Assembly: GCA_024641245.1 (NCBI GenBank)
Contig: JAHEDK010000016.1
Span: 1-57,645 of the forward strand
DNA: 57,645 nt
Direction: 5' to 3'
DNA from: Actinomycetes bacterium
GTDB lineage: Bacteria > Actinomycetota > Acidimicrobiia > Spongiisociales > JAHEDJ01
The position numbers were made by a program, and so were the translations under genes. The notes under the pieces were generated by a model that saw only the letters and a program-made list of their open reading frames with translations, was not told the origin of the DNA and did not search any database. This document shows positions 19,465 to 28,175 of this stretch, piece after piece (the first letter of the stretch is position 1; each line of letters begins with the position of its first letter).

Positions 19465-19839
19465 TCAGTGCTCCCCTACCGCGATGGCCATCACCATGGC
19501 GGTCACGTCGGTGTGGGTGATGGTGACGAGCACTTCGGAGACGCCGAGTTGGGCTGCCCTGGCTTTGGCCGTGCCGTAGAGGTTGACCCGGGGAGCACCA
19601 CCGCCGGTTATTTCGACATCTCGCCAGCGAATTCTTCGCCAACCCGTGCCCATGCTCTTCATCACCGCCTCCTTCCCGGCGAAACGGGCGGCGAACCGGC
19701 GGGCCGGGTTGGCAAACCTGGCGGCGTAGGCGCGTTCGTGCTCCGTGAATACCCGCTCAGGAAACCGGGCGTACTTGGCGAGGAGTCGCTCGAATCGATC
19801 TATCTCCGCCAGATCCACACCAAGACCAACAATGCGCAT
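19465..19839 (-). CDS. acpS: Holo-[acyl-carrier-protein] synthase
   Basis: Transfers 4'-phosphopantetheine from CoA to ACP. It has the AcpS hallmarks GLGVDLAEIDRF (metal-binding Asp) and FAARFAGKEAVMKSMGTG (Glu/Lys). 124 residues. No Shine-Dalgarno sequence is visible: a perfect 8-bp hairpin ends 1 nt upstream of the start codon. A 98-bp gap separates it from nnr. Confidence 0.95.
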   Translation of the reverse strand: MRIVGLGVDLAEIDRFERLLAKYARFPERVFTEHERAYAARFANPARRFAARFAGKEAVMKSMGTGWRRIRWRDVEITGGGAPRVNLYGTAKARAAQLGVSEVLVTITHTDVTAMVMAIAVGEH

Positions 19840-19840
19840 T

Positions 19841-19860
19841 CGGGCAGCATACGCTGCCCG
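19841..19860 (-). other. Hairpin abutting the acpS start codon
   Basis: CGGGCAGC, ATAC, GCTGCCCG forms a perfect 8-bp stem with a 4-nt loop in the 66-bp glmS-acpS gap. No T-run follows on the minus strand, because the acpS ATG begins 1 nt later. It could attenuate readthrough from glmS or control acpS translation (inference). Confidence 0.6.
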
Positions 19861-19905
19861 AATGCGGGATCGGGTGCCCGTGACCGAATACCGGTGGTCC
19901 GGCGA

Positions 19906-21732
19906 TCACTCGACGGTGACGGTCTTGGCCAGGTTTCTCGGCTTGTCGACGTCCAGACCGCGTTTCTTGGCAAGCCAGTACGCCAGGAGTTGCAGGGGAA
20001 CAACCGCCGTCACCGGGCTCAACAGTTCCGGTGCCCACGGCACGAAGATGACCTCATCGGCCACCGCCTCTCCCTCGGCGTCGCCTTCGGTGAGGACCAG
20101 TACGATTGTCGCCGCCCGGGCCCGCATTTCCTCCATATTTGAGAGCATCTTGCCTTTCACATGGCTGTTCGTCGCGACACCGACGACCACAACACCCTCC
20201 TCGATGAGAGCGATCGGACCATGCTTCATTTCACCCGCCGGGTAACCCTCAGCACGGACGTAGGCGATCTCTTTGAGCTTGAGGGCACCCTCCATGGCCA
20301 CCGGAAAGGCGGCGCTTCGCCCCAGGAAGAAGAAGTCCCGCCGGTCGGCCCATTGCTCGGACATCTCACGAATCTGGTCGGACTGAGTCAGAGCCTGCTC
20401 CACTTGATCCGGAAGGAGGGACATCGCAGTGACGGCATTTTGAATGACTGCGTCGTCCAACGATCCGCGAGCATGCGCAAGCCACAGGGCCAGCAACTGC
20501 ATCGCCACCAGTTGGGTAGTGAAGGTCTTTGTGGCCGCCACGCCGATCTCGGGACCCGCCCTCGTGTACAGCACCGCATCCGACTCGCGCGACAGCGCCG
20601 AATCGACCACGTTCGTCACTGCGATGAGCGTCGTGCCTTGCGCGTGGGCGTAGCGAACCGCCGCCAACGTATCGAGGGTCTCGCCCGATTGGGAAATGCC
20701 GATGACCAGGGTCTTATCGTCGAGAACCGGATCGCGATAGCGGAACTCGGAGGCGATGTCGATTTCTACGGGGAGGCGAGTCCAGCGCTCGATGGCGTAC
20801 TTCGCCATCATCGCCGCGTGGTACGACGTTCCGCAGGCGATCACAAACACCTTGTTGAATGAACGGGCAGTCTCGAGGTCGAGATCGAGTTCCCTGAGAC
20901 GCACGAGACCGTCGCTATCAAACCGCCCCCGCAGGGTGTCACGGATGGCACCGGGTTGCTCGAAGATCTCCTTGAGCATGAAATCTGGAAAACCGCCCTT
21001 CTCGGCCGATTCCAGGTCCCATTCGATCTCGCGCGTGGCTGGTTCGACGACTGCACCGTCCAGATCGGTGACGGTGACGCCCTCCGGCCGGACGGCCACA
21101 ATACGATCGTCGTCGAGCACAGCCATCCTCCTCGTGTACTCGAGAAACGCAGGTATGTCGGACGCAAGGAAGTTCTCGCCATCACCGAGGCCCACCACCA
21201 GCGGACTGCCGCGACGGGCGCCGACGATGAGGTCTGGTTCGTCACTGCGAACTACCGCCAGTGCGAGCGCTCCTTCAGCCCGACGCATGACTGCCCGAAC
21301 GGACTCCTCGAGCGGAAGATCGGCCATGTCTTCAATCAGGTGGGCGACAACCTCGGTATCGGTGTCGGATTGGAAGACGTGACCGGACTCGATGAGTTCA
21401 GCCTTGAGATTCGACCAGTTTTCGATGATGCCGTTGTGCGCGACCGCGACATTCTGCGAACAGTCGCGGTGAGGGTGAGCATTGATCGTATTCGGCGCTC
21501 CATGGGTCGCCCACCGGGTATGCCCGATTCCGGTTGTGCCCTGCCCGGATCGTCCTGCGAGCTCCGCCTCGAGCTCTGCAATCCGACCTGCCTTGCGGAT
21601 GACGTCGATCCCGGACCCTTCGACGATGGCCACCCCTGCTGAGTCATAACCACGGTATTCGAGCCGCCGGAGTCCGCTGATGAGGAGCGATTGGACCGGA
21701 CGCGGTCCTACATAGCCAACGATGCCACACAT
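19906..21732 (-). CDS. glmS: Glutamine-fructose-6-phosphate aminotransferase (isomerizing)
   Basis: First step of UDP-GlcNAc synthesis. MCGIVGYVG supplies the N-terminal Cys nucleophile after Met removal. The glutaminase domain (1-about 240) has HTRWATHGAPN and AHNGIIENW. The two SIS domains carry ACGTSYHAAM, SQSGETLDTLAA and the conserved C-terminal PRNLAKTVTVE. The start is at the conserved MCGI, with GGAAGGA upstream; the upstream open frame is not conserved. No glmS ribozyme is evident in the 288-bp leader. 608 residues. Confidence 0.97.
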   Translation of the reverse strand: MCGIVGYVGPRPVQSLLISGLRRLEYRGYDSAGVAIVEGSGIDVIRKAGRIAELEAELAGRSGQGTTGIGHTRWATHGAPNTINAHPHRDCSQNVAVAHNGIIENWSNLKAELIESGHVFQSDTDTEVVAHLIEDMADLPLEESVRAVMRRAEGALALAVVRSDEPDLIVGARRGSPLVVGLGDGENFLASDIPAFLEYTRRMAVLDDDRIVAVRPEGVTVTDLDGAVVEPATREIEWDLESAEKGGFPDFMLKEIFEQPGAIRDTLRGRFDSDGLVRLRELDLDLETARSFNKVFVIACGTSYHAAMMAKYAIERWTRLPVEIDIASEFRYRDPVLDDKTLVIGISQSGETLDTLAAVRYAHAQGTTLIAVTNVVDSALSRESDAVLYTRAGPEIGVAATKTFTTQLVAMQLLALWLAHARGSLDDAVIQNAVTAMSLLPDQVEQALTQSDQIREMSEQWADRRDFFFLGRSAAFPVAMEGALKLKEIAYVRAEGYPAGEMKHGPIALIEEGVVVVGVATNSHVKGKMLSNMEEMRARAATIVLVLTEGDAEGEAVADEVIFVPWAPELLSPVTAVVPLQLLAYWLAKKRGLDVDKPRNLAKTVTVE

Positions 21733-21992
21733 CGTGCACTGTCCTTCCCATATTTCGTGCCGGCGCGCGCCGACAACCAACCGGGTCGGTTCGATGTGCC
21801 GCAGTATCTGACTGCTGCACCCCACGTCGGAGCGGATTCTGTTTCACCGGTTACCCGATGGGTTTCGGCCGCTCCGTCACGACCGTGGGAACCGAGAGGG
21901 CATCCGCCGAATGGTTCGATACTCCCTCTTCCTCGTCACCCCTCGTGGGGCCAGGCGCTCAAGGTGCTGCGACCCGGATCGAGGAAAAGATT

Positions 21993-22018
21993 AGTCGCGA
22001 GTCGCGAGTCGCGAGTCG
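21993..22018. repeat. Heptamer repeat AGTCGCG (3 copies plus 5 nt) at the glmM 3' end
   Basis: Three perfect AGTCGCG units and a partial fourth lie 2 nt from the glmM stop codon, whose TAG is again part of a CTAG. The rest of the 288-bp glmM-glmS gap (21733-22020) holds the glmS leader and nothing else that I recognise. Confidence 0.9.
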
Positions 22019-22020
22019 TC

Positions 22021-23352
22021 CTAGGTCAGCTCGGCCCGGACGATCCCGATTAGTTCCTCGGTAATGGCCGCTGCCTTCTCCTTCGTGGCTGCCTCGACCA
22101 TTACACGCACAAGGGATTCGGTGCCGGAAGCACGTACGAGGATTCTCCCGTCGCCCTCGAGATCGGCCTCTGCCCGCTCGACCGCCGCCCAGATCGCTTC
22201 GGCGCTCTCGAGCCGGCTAGTGTCGTTGACCCGAACGTTGCGCAGGATCTGCGGGTATTCGGTGATGACTTCCTTGCGCAGTTCTGCCAGTCGCCGGCCC
22301 GATGCCGCGACGACCTCGACGAGTCGGAGAGCGGTGAGCAATCCATCCCCGGTGACGAGGTCCTTGAGAAAGATGACATGACCGGACTGCTCGCCGCCGA
22401 AGGCTGCGTCGTGCTCACGCAATCCTTCGAGCACATAGCGATCACCAACCTGAGTCTGGATCAAGGTGATCCCCATCGACTCCATCGACTTGCGGAATCC
22501 CAGATTCGACATGACGGTGGCGACCACGATGTTGTTCTTGAGCCGGTCCCTTGCGTGCAAATGCCGGGCAATGATCGCCATGATGACGTCGCCGTTGGCG
22601 GGAACCCCCTCCTCGTCGACGGCGATGAGACGGTCGGCGTCGCCGTCGAAGGCGAGACCCAGCCGACCTCTCGATTCCCTGACCAGGAAGGCCGGGGAGG
22701 TTGCTCCGACTCCGTCGTTGATGTTGATGCCGTTCGGGTCGGCGGCCAGGACGGTCACACCCGCTTTCATCCTCTCGAACAAAGCGGGGGCGGTCTTGTA
22801 GGCGGCGCCGTTGGCGCAGTCGAGGACCACCTCGATTCCACGAAACGAATACTCGGCCAGGCCGGCCAGGAAATCGAGGTACTCAGTCGGCGCTTCTGTT
22901 TTCTGAAACCTCGTACCGACGGCGTCGCCGACCGCCACATTGAACGGGCGGCCCGACCGGAGGCGCGCTTCAACCCCGTCCTCCTCCGCGTCGGTGAGCT
23001 TCGCACCTGTGCTCCCGAGCAGCTTGATGCCATTGTCGGAAGCAGGATTATGCGAGGCACTCACGATTGCTCCCATGACCGCACCAGATACGCCGGTGAG
23101 ATACGAAACCCCACCGGACGGGAGAACGCCGACATCAACGGTGTCGATACCGACACTGTGAAATCCGGCTTGGAGGGCGGAAGACAGCATCTCGCCTGAG
23201 CGCCGCGTGTCGCGCCCGACCACAACTGGTCCATGGGGTAGGGCCTCACCGGCGGCACGACCCAACGCCATGACGAAGTCGGGTGTCAGCTCGGTGTTGG
23301 CAACACCGCGAATCCCGTCGGTCCCGAAGAGCCTGCGACCCTCCCGGAGCAT
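22021..23352 (-). CDS. glmM: Phosphoglucosamine mutase
   Basis: Converts glucosamine-6-P to glucosamine-1-P. RRLFGTDGIRGVAN at the N-terminus, the phosphoserine loop IVSASHNPASDNGIK, the metal loop AFDGDADRL and the C-terminal phosphate-binding RASGTESLVRVMVEA are present. 443 residues. The ATG follows the rpsI stop codon with no gap, so the two are co-translated. Confidence 0.97.
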   Translation of the reverse strand: MLREGRRLFGTDGIRGVANTELTPDFVMALGRAAGEALPHGPVVVGRDTRRSGEMLSSALQAGFHSVGIDTVDVGVLPSGGVSYLTGVSGAVMGAIVSASHNPASDNGIKLLGSTGAKLTDAEEDGVEARLRSGRPFNVAVGDAVGTRFQKTEAPTEYLDFLAGLAEYSFRGIEVVLDCANGAAYKTAPALFERMKAGVTVLAADPNGININDGVGATSPAFLVRESRGRLGLAFDGDADRLIAVDEEGVPANGDVIMAIIARHLHARDRLKNNIVVATVMSNLGFRKSMESMGITLIQTQVGDRYVLEGLREHDAAFGGEQSGHVIFLKDLVTGDGLLTALRLVEVVAASGRRLAELRKEVITEYPQILRNVRVNDTSRLESAEAIWAAVERAEADLEGDGRILVRASGTESLVRVMVEAATKEKAAAITEELIGIVRAELT

Positions 23353-23745
23353 CTAGCGCTTGGTGTACTGAGGAGCACGGCGGGCTTTGCGAAGCCCGTA
23401 CTTCTTGCGCTCGACCCGGCGAGCGTCCCTAGTCAGCAGGCCGTTGCTCTTCAACTCAGGACGAAGCTCGGGAGTCAACTCGACCAGGGCACGGGCGATG
23501 CCGAGCCGGAGGGCATCGGTTTGCCCGGTCGTGCCCCCGCCGTGAACGGTGGCGTCCACGTCGTAGCGACCCTCTACCTCAGCGAGACGCAGCGGTTCGA
23601 GGACCCGGATGCGCTGAGCGATGGTCGGAAAGAACACCTCCAACGAGCGTTCGTTGATGGTGATCCGCCCGGTGCCTTCACGCAGGCGGACGCGTGCGAC
23701 CGAGGACTTGCGGCGCCCAGTTGCCTGAACGAGTGGCTTGGACAT
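23353..23745 (-). CDS. rpsI: 30S ribosomal protein uS9
   Basis: 130 residues with the classical S9 features: [39 protein letters not shown] and the basic tail ending in [11 protein letters not shown], which reaches the P site. Its start overlaps the rplM end by one base. Confidence 0.98.
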   Translation of the reverse strand: MSKPLVQATGRRKSSVARVRLREGTGRITINERSLEVFFPTIAQRIRVLEPLRLAEVEGRYDVDATVHGGGTTGQTDALRLGIARALVELTPELRPELKSNGLLTRDARRVERKKYGLRKARRAPQYTKR

Positions 23746-24197
23746 CAGGCGTCCACCTTTCGGATATCGAAGACGAGCGGCTGCGGGGCCTGCGCTTCGT
23801 GCGGATGGTCTGGCCCGGTATGTACCTTCAGCTTCTTCAGCATCTGGCGGCCGAGACGGTTCTTGGGAAGCATTCCCTTCACCGCTCGTTCGACGACCTG
23901 CTCGGGGCGACGTTCGATCAGAGAGGAGAACGACTCTTCCTTCAGTCCACCCGGGAAACCTGAGTGGCGGTAGTAGATCTTTCGCTCGGACTTGCTCGAA
24001 GTGACGGCGACCTTGTCGGCGTTGACGACGATCACGTAGTCGCCCACGTCGAGATGCGGCGCGAACTGGGGCTTGTGCTTGCCGCGCAGCACCTGCGCGA
24101 TCTCGGACGCCAGCCGCCCGAGGGGGAGACCCTGGGCGTCAACGACATGCCACAGGCGTGGAACTTCGTCGGGTTTGGGTGAATAGGTCTTCTGCAT
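23745..24197 (-). CDS. rplM: 50S ribosomal protein uL13
   Basis: 150 residues. [56 protein letters not shown] and the terminal [11 protein letters not shown] are typical of L13. GAGG lies upstream of the ATG. It is the first gene of the rplM-rpsI-glmM unit, and a good sigma-A promoter lies about 50-80 bp upstream. Confidence 0.98.
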   Translation of the reverse strand: MQKTYSPKPDEVPRLWHVVDAQGLPLGRLASEIAQVLRGKHKPQFAPHLDVGDYVIVVNADKVAVTSSKSERKIYYRHSGFPGGLKEESFSSLIERRPEQVVERAVKGMLPKNRLGRQMLKKLKVHTGPDHPHEAQAPQPLVFDIRKVDA

Positions 24198-24246
24198 CTT
24201 TCGAAATCCTCGCGAGGGAGTGGCCCCGCGATAGCGAAGCCGGGTA

Positions 24247-24276
24247 ATGGTATCGGATCGGATGCCAGATCGTCAA
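24247..24276 (-). promoter_or_regulatory. Predicted sigma-A promoter of rplM-rpsI
   Basis: On the minus strand TTGACG (24276-24271) and TACCAT (24252-24247) are separated by 18 nt. This predicts initiation about 43 nt before the rplM start. It is based only on hexamer match and position. Confidence 0.6.
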
Positions 24277-24291
24277 TCCGGCGACCGACCG

Positions 24292-24387
24292 TTTCTCGGC
24301 AATACTGTGCCCTGTTTTTCGTACACAGTATTGCCGAGAAAAAATGGAACAGATTCCTGGCAATATGGTGCACCAAATGCCGAGAAA
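24292..24387. repeat. Palindromic repeat pair C (diverged copy of the A/B element)
   Basis: Unit 1 (24292-24341) is a perfect 18-bp inverted repeat, TTTCTCGGCAATACTGTG and its complement, around a 14-nt loop. Its right arm is identical to the right arm of units at 6034-6082 and 7161-7209. Unit 2 (about 24354-24387) is shorter and degenerate, with a GGTGCACC centre and an ATGCCGAGAAA end. The 12-nt spacing between units copies the A and B loci. Unit 2 overlaps the first codons of the downstream gene. Confidence 0.9.
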
Positions 24388-25585
24388 CCTGATCTCCCTC
24401 GATGACATCCGCGCTGCGCAGAAGCGCATTGCCGCGACCGCGCTCGTCACGCCGTCGATTCACTCGACCTCGTTCTCACGAATGACCGGACGCGATGTCT
24501 GGTTCAAAGCGGAAAACCTCCAACGAACCGGCTCCTTCAAGATTCGCGGAGCGATGAACGTACTGTCGCAGCTCGATGCAGAGGCGCGGGCTTCGGGCGT
24601 CGTGGCCGCCTCAGCCGGCAATCATGCCCAGGGAGTTGCTCTGGCCGCACAATCAACCGGTGTCCTGGCCACGGTCTTCATGCCGGAGACCGCTCCCCTT
24701 CCGAAAGTGCAGGCAACGAAGGAGTACGGCGCCGAGGTCCGCCTCACCGGCACCAGCCTCGAGGAGGCGGTCGTGGCGGCGAGGGCTTTCGCCGACGAGG
24801 GCGGCGCACGATTCATCCACCCCTACGACGACGCCACCATTGTGACCGGCCAGGGAACCCTCGGCATCGAGATCGCCGAGCAAATCCCGGAGGCGTCCAC
24901 CATTGTCATCCCGGTCGGCGGTGGTGGTCTCATGGCCGGTTCGGCCGCCGCCCTCAAGGCGATGCGCCCCGACATCCGGATTGCCGGCATCGAAATCGTC
25001 ACCGCCAAGACCTATTCGGTGAGCAGAGAGAAGGGCCGTCCGACCCCAGTCCCGCCGAGGCCGACCGTTGCAGACGGCATCGCCGTCCACGAACCGTCCG
25101 AACTGGCCTTCCAGCACATCGAGGCGTTCGTCGACGAACTCGCAACCGTCGACGACCCCCAGGCCATGCAGGCGGTAGCGCTTCTGCTGGAGCGGACAAA
25201 GCTGATGGTGGAAGCCTCCGGTGCGGTCGGCCTCGCCGCCCTCCTCGCCGGCAAGCTCGAAGACCTACCCGACCCGTTGGTGATCGTCCTCTCGGGAGGC
25301 AACATCGACTTGCTGCTCCTCAATCGGGTGATTCGCGGTGGGCTGGCGGCCGCCGGGCGTTTCGCCTGGTACCGGGTACGGATACCCGATGTGCCGGGCC
25401 AGCTCGCCGGTCTCCTCGAGGTGATCGCCTCGAACGAAGGCAACGTGGTCTCCGTCGAACACTACCGGGAAGAGGGCGGTGTGCCCGTCGGGTTCACGGA
25501 AGTGCTGATCGCAGTGGAGACGCGCGGGCCCGAGCACGCGGCCGAGTTGAAAGATGCGCTCCGCGAACACGGCCTCGTGGCGTGA
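24344..25585 (+). CDS. ilvA: Threonine ammonia-lyase (short form, C-terminal ACT domain)
   Basis: PLP-dependent deamination of threonine to 2-oxobutanoate. The PLP lysine lies in RTGSFKIRGAMN, SAGNHAQGVA follows, and the glycine loop is VPVGGGGLMAG. The last 80 residues form an ACT-like domain (RIPDVPGQLAGLLEVI). The length fits TdcB/short IlvA types. The start is uncertain: ATG 24344 begins 2 nt after a perfect palindrome, while in-frame ATGs at 24365 and 24377 give N-termini closer to the family. No clear Shine-Dalgarno precedes any of them. Confidence 0.9.
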   Translation: MEQIPGNMVHQMPRNLISLDDIRAAQKRIAATALVTPSIHSTSFSRMTGRDVWFKAENLQRTGSFKIRGAMNVLSQLDAEARASGVVAASAGNHAQGVALAAQSTGVLATVFMPETAPLPKVQATKEYGAEVRLTGTSLEEAVVAARAFADEGGARFIHPYDDATIVTGQGTLGIEIAEQIPEASTIVIPVGGGGLMAGSAAALKAMRPDIRIAGIEIVTAKTYSVSREKGRPTPVPPRPTVADGIAVHEPSELAFQHIEAFVDELATVDDPQAMQAVALLLERTKLMVEASGAVGLAALLAGKLEDLPDPLVIVLSGGNIDLLLLNRVIRGGLAAAGRFAWYRVRIPDVPGQLAGLLEVIASNEGNVVSVEHYREEGGVPVGFTEVLIAVETRGPEHAAELKDALREHGLVA

Positions 25586-26205
25586 CGGACGATTGGCCCC
25601 CAGCCGGCATTGGGCAAGTTTCATTCTGACGATCTCGTCGTGCTTGTGTGCGCCGGCGCAGGCTGCGCAGCAAGGATGTGTCACGGTCGCCGAGCCGGGG
25701 TGAAGCCCGATCACGTGGAACTCGCCGACCGACTCGAGGCCGTCATCGTCACAACAGATTCAGGGTTGGCAGCACAGCACCAACTGCTGACCTTCTCTCT
25801 GAGAGCACCTAACTCGCTCCTTGAAGTCCCGCTCCGGCGCATTCGCTGAGTCGAGCGTTGGTGCTCGAGAATGGGCGGTCGGTGCTCTATCGGCTCCACC
25901 TGACCAAGTCGGAGGGGTCGAACGAGGGGGCGTACACTGGCATGGTGTCCGAGTCGTCGACTTCTGAGAAGCTCGTCACCCGCTATTTCCGCTCATGTTC
26001 CATAAACACAACATGCGATCTGTCGGTGCCGGAAAACGGCTGATTGGGGCGGTTGCCGGCGGAAATCCGGATGACTGGTGGGAAGCAGACAGCTACCAGC
26101 CGTGGGCCGCCGGCTTGCTCGCTCACGCACCGGGCATCTCAACAGTTGCGCTCCCGCCCACCTGCAAGTAGCCACGGATACTCGACCAAGGCGCGGGGCG
26201 GGTGC
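25586..26205. other. 620-bp intergenic region, no confident gene
   Basis: Lies between ilvA (plus) and the propionyl-CoA synthetase gene (minus), which are convergent. It holds short plus-strand frames at 25610-25849 and 25995-26171. The latter encodes 58 residues including NPDDWWEADSYQPW and has fairly gene-like codon use, but no recognised family and no clear ribosome binding site. No hairpin terminator or tRNA is evident. Confidence 0.5.
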
Positions 26206-28098
26206 CTACTCCTTCGGGTACCCGACGCCCTCCAGCGAATGGGTGATCTCGTCCAGGATCTTCGGGTCGTCGATCGTGGCGGGCATCTTCCACTCCTCGC
26301 CGTCGGCGATGGCGCGCATCGTCCCGCGCAGGATCTTGCCGGACCTGGTCTTCGGGAGCCGGTCGACAACCATCACCGTCTTGAACGCGGCCACGGGGCC
26401 AATCTTCTCCCGGACCAAGGCAATCAACTCAGCTTCGATCTCGTCCGCGGACCGGTTGGCGCCCGCGTTGAGGACAACGAATCCGACCGGAAGCTGACCC
26501 TTTAGGGTGTCGTTGACGCCTATCACTGCGCACTCGGCAACGTCTGGATGATTGGCCAGCACTTCCTCCATGCCGCCGGTAGACAAGCGGTGCCCGGCGA
26601 CATTGATGATGTCGTCGATGCGACTCATGATCGAGAGATATCCATCTTCATCCATGAATCCGGCGTCACCGGTGAGGTAGTAACCGTCGTGGTGGCTGAG
26701 ATACGAATGAACATAGCCCTCGTCGTTGTTCCACAGGGTCGGGAGCGTGCCTGGGGGCAGCGGCAGCTTGACCATGATCGTGCCGATTTCGCCGGCCGGA
26801 AGCCGGCTTCCTGAATCGTCGAGAACCCGAACATCCCAGCCCGGGACCGGCTTCGTCGGCGAACCGGCTTTGACGGGCAGAGGCTCGATACCCATCGGAT
26901 TGGCGACAATGGGCCAGCCCGTCTCGGTCTGCCACCAGTGGTCAATCACCGGAACCTTGAGCTTGTTCTCTGCCCAGTGCAACGTGTCGGGGTCACAGCG
27001 CTCCCCTGCCAGGAAAAGAGCCCTGAACTTCGAGAGGTCGTATCTGGATAGCAGCTTGCCGTCGGGGTCCTCTCGTTTGATGGCCCGAAAGGCGGTTGGA
27101 GCAGTGAACATGGTCACAACGTCGTGATCGGCAATCACCCTCCAGAAAGCTCCGGCATCCGGCGTCCCCACCGGCTTCCCTTCATACAGAATCGTGGTGT
27201 TCCCATGAAGCAGTGGCGCGTACACGATGTAGGAATGCCCGACCACCCAACCGACGTCCGACGCCGCCCAATAGGCCTCACCGGGCCGCACGTCGTAGAT
27301 GTTGTCCATGCTCCACTTGAGTGCAACGGCATGCCCGCCGTTGTCACGAACAACGCCCTTCGGGATGCCGGTCGTTCCAGAGGTGTAGAGGATGTAGAGA
27401 GGATCGGTGGCTGCCACCGGAACGGGATCCACGGGAGACGCCTTCGATTCCTCCTCCCTCCAATCGAGGTCACGACCGGGAACCAACTCCGCCACGAGCT
27501 CGGGGCGCTGCAGGATGATCGTCTTTTCAGGCTTGTGAGCGGACAACTCAATCGCTCCGTCCAGCAACGGCTTGTAGGCGATGACCCTGCCCGGCTCGAG
27601 CCCGCAGGATGCCGACAGCATGACTTTGGGCCTGGCATCATCGATGCGAGTCGCAAGCTCCTTGGCTGCAAACCCACCAAACACCACCGAATGAATGGCC
27701 CCGATCCGGGCACAGGCCAGCATGGCGATTGCCGCTTCGGCGATCATCGGCATGTACACGATTACCCGGTCGCCCTTATCCACCCCGTGGTTGCGAAGTA
27801 CCCCGGCGAACCGGGCCACCTCGTCGAGCAACTCCCGGTAGGTGTATGAGCGCACCGAGTCGGTCATGGCGCTGTCGTAGATCAGGGCCTTCTGATCGCC
27901 CCGTCCCCTTTCGACGTGCCGGTCGAGTGCATTGTACGACGTGTTGAGAGAACCACCGGAGAACCACCGGTAGAAGGGCGGCCGGGAATCGTCGAGAACG
28001 GTATCCCACCGATCGATCCAATCGATGTCTTCTGCCGCCTCGCCCCAGAATCCGGCCGGATCACGCAAGGACCGGTCGTAGATCTCCTGGTATGTCAC
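26206..28098 (-). CDS. prpE: Propionyl-CoA synthetase-type acyl-CoA ligase
   Basis: An ANL-superfamily enzyme activating a short acid with ATP and CoA. The N-terminus (YQEIYDRSLRDPAGFWGEAA), [21 protein letters not shown], the FLAGERCDPDT segment and the catalytic lysine motif [14 protein letters not shown] match PrpE/ACSS3 more than Acs, notably RDNGGHAVAL in place of the HTQGGY of Acs. 630 residues. It lies 77 bp downstream of the acs gene on the same strand, so both are probably one unit. Confidence 0.9.
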   Translation of the reverse strand: MTYQEIYDRSLRDPAGFWGEAAEDIDWIDRWDTVLDDSRPPFYRWFSGGSLNTSYNALDRHVERGRGDQKALIYDSAMTDSVRSYTYRELLDEVARFAGVLRNHGVDKGDRVIVYMPMIAEAAIAMLACARIGAIHSVVFGGFAAKELATRIDDARPKVMLSASCGLEPGRVIAYKPLLDGAIELSAHKPEKTIILQRPELVAELVPGRDLDWREEESKASPVDPVPVAATDPLYILYTSGTTGIPKGVVRDNGGHAVALKWSMDNIYDVRPGEAYWAASDVGWVVGHSYIVYAPLLHGNTTILYEGKPVGTPDAGAFWRVIADHDVVTMFTAPTAFRAIKREDPDGKLLSRYDLSKFRALFLAGERCDPDTLHWAENKLKVPVIDHWWQTETGWPIVANPMGIEPLPVKAGSPTKPVPGWDVRVLDDSGSRLPAGEIGTIMVKLPLPPGTLPTLWNNDEGYVHSYLSHHDGYYLTGDAGFMDEDGYLSIMSRIDDIINVAGHRLSTGGMEEVLANHPDVAECAVIGVNDTLKGQLPVGFVVLNAGANRSADEIEAELIALVREKIGPVAAFKTVMVVDRLPKTRSGKILRGTMRAIADGEEWKMPATIDDPKILDEITHSLEGVGYPKE

Positions 28099-28175
28099 AT
28101 TTCCTCCTCCCTGCCATCCAGCATCCGCCGTCCGCCGTCTGCGGCCCAGCGGACGACGGAATCCGGATCGCGTCG

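Noticed and set aside
21733..22020. glmS ribozyme/riboswitch in the glmS leader
   Set aside because: I found no recognisable conserved core in the leader, and this ribozyme is essentially restricted to Firmicutes-type genomes.
25586..26205. A tRNA gene in the large gap
   Set aside because: No cloverleaf with a T-loop GGTTCRANTCC-type motif could be found on either strand.
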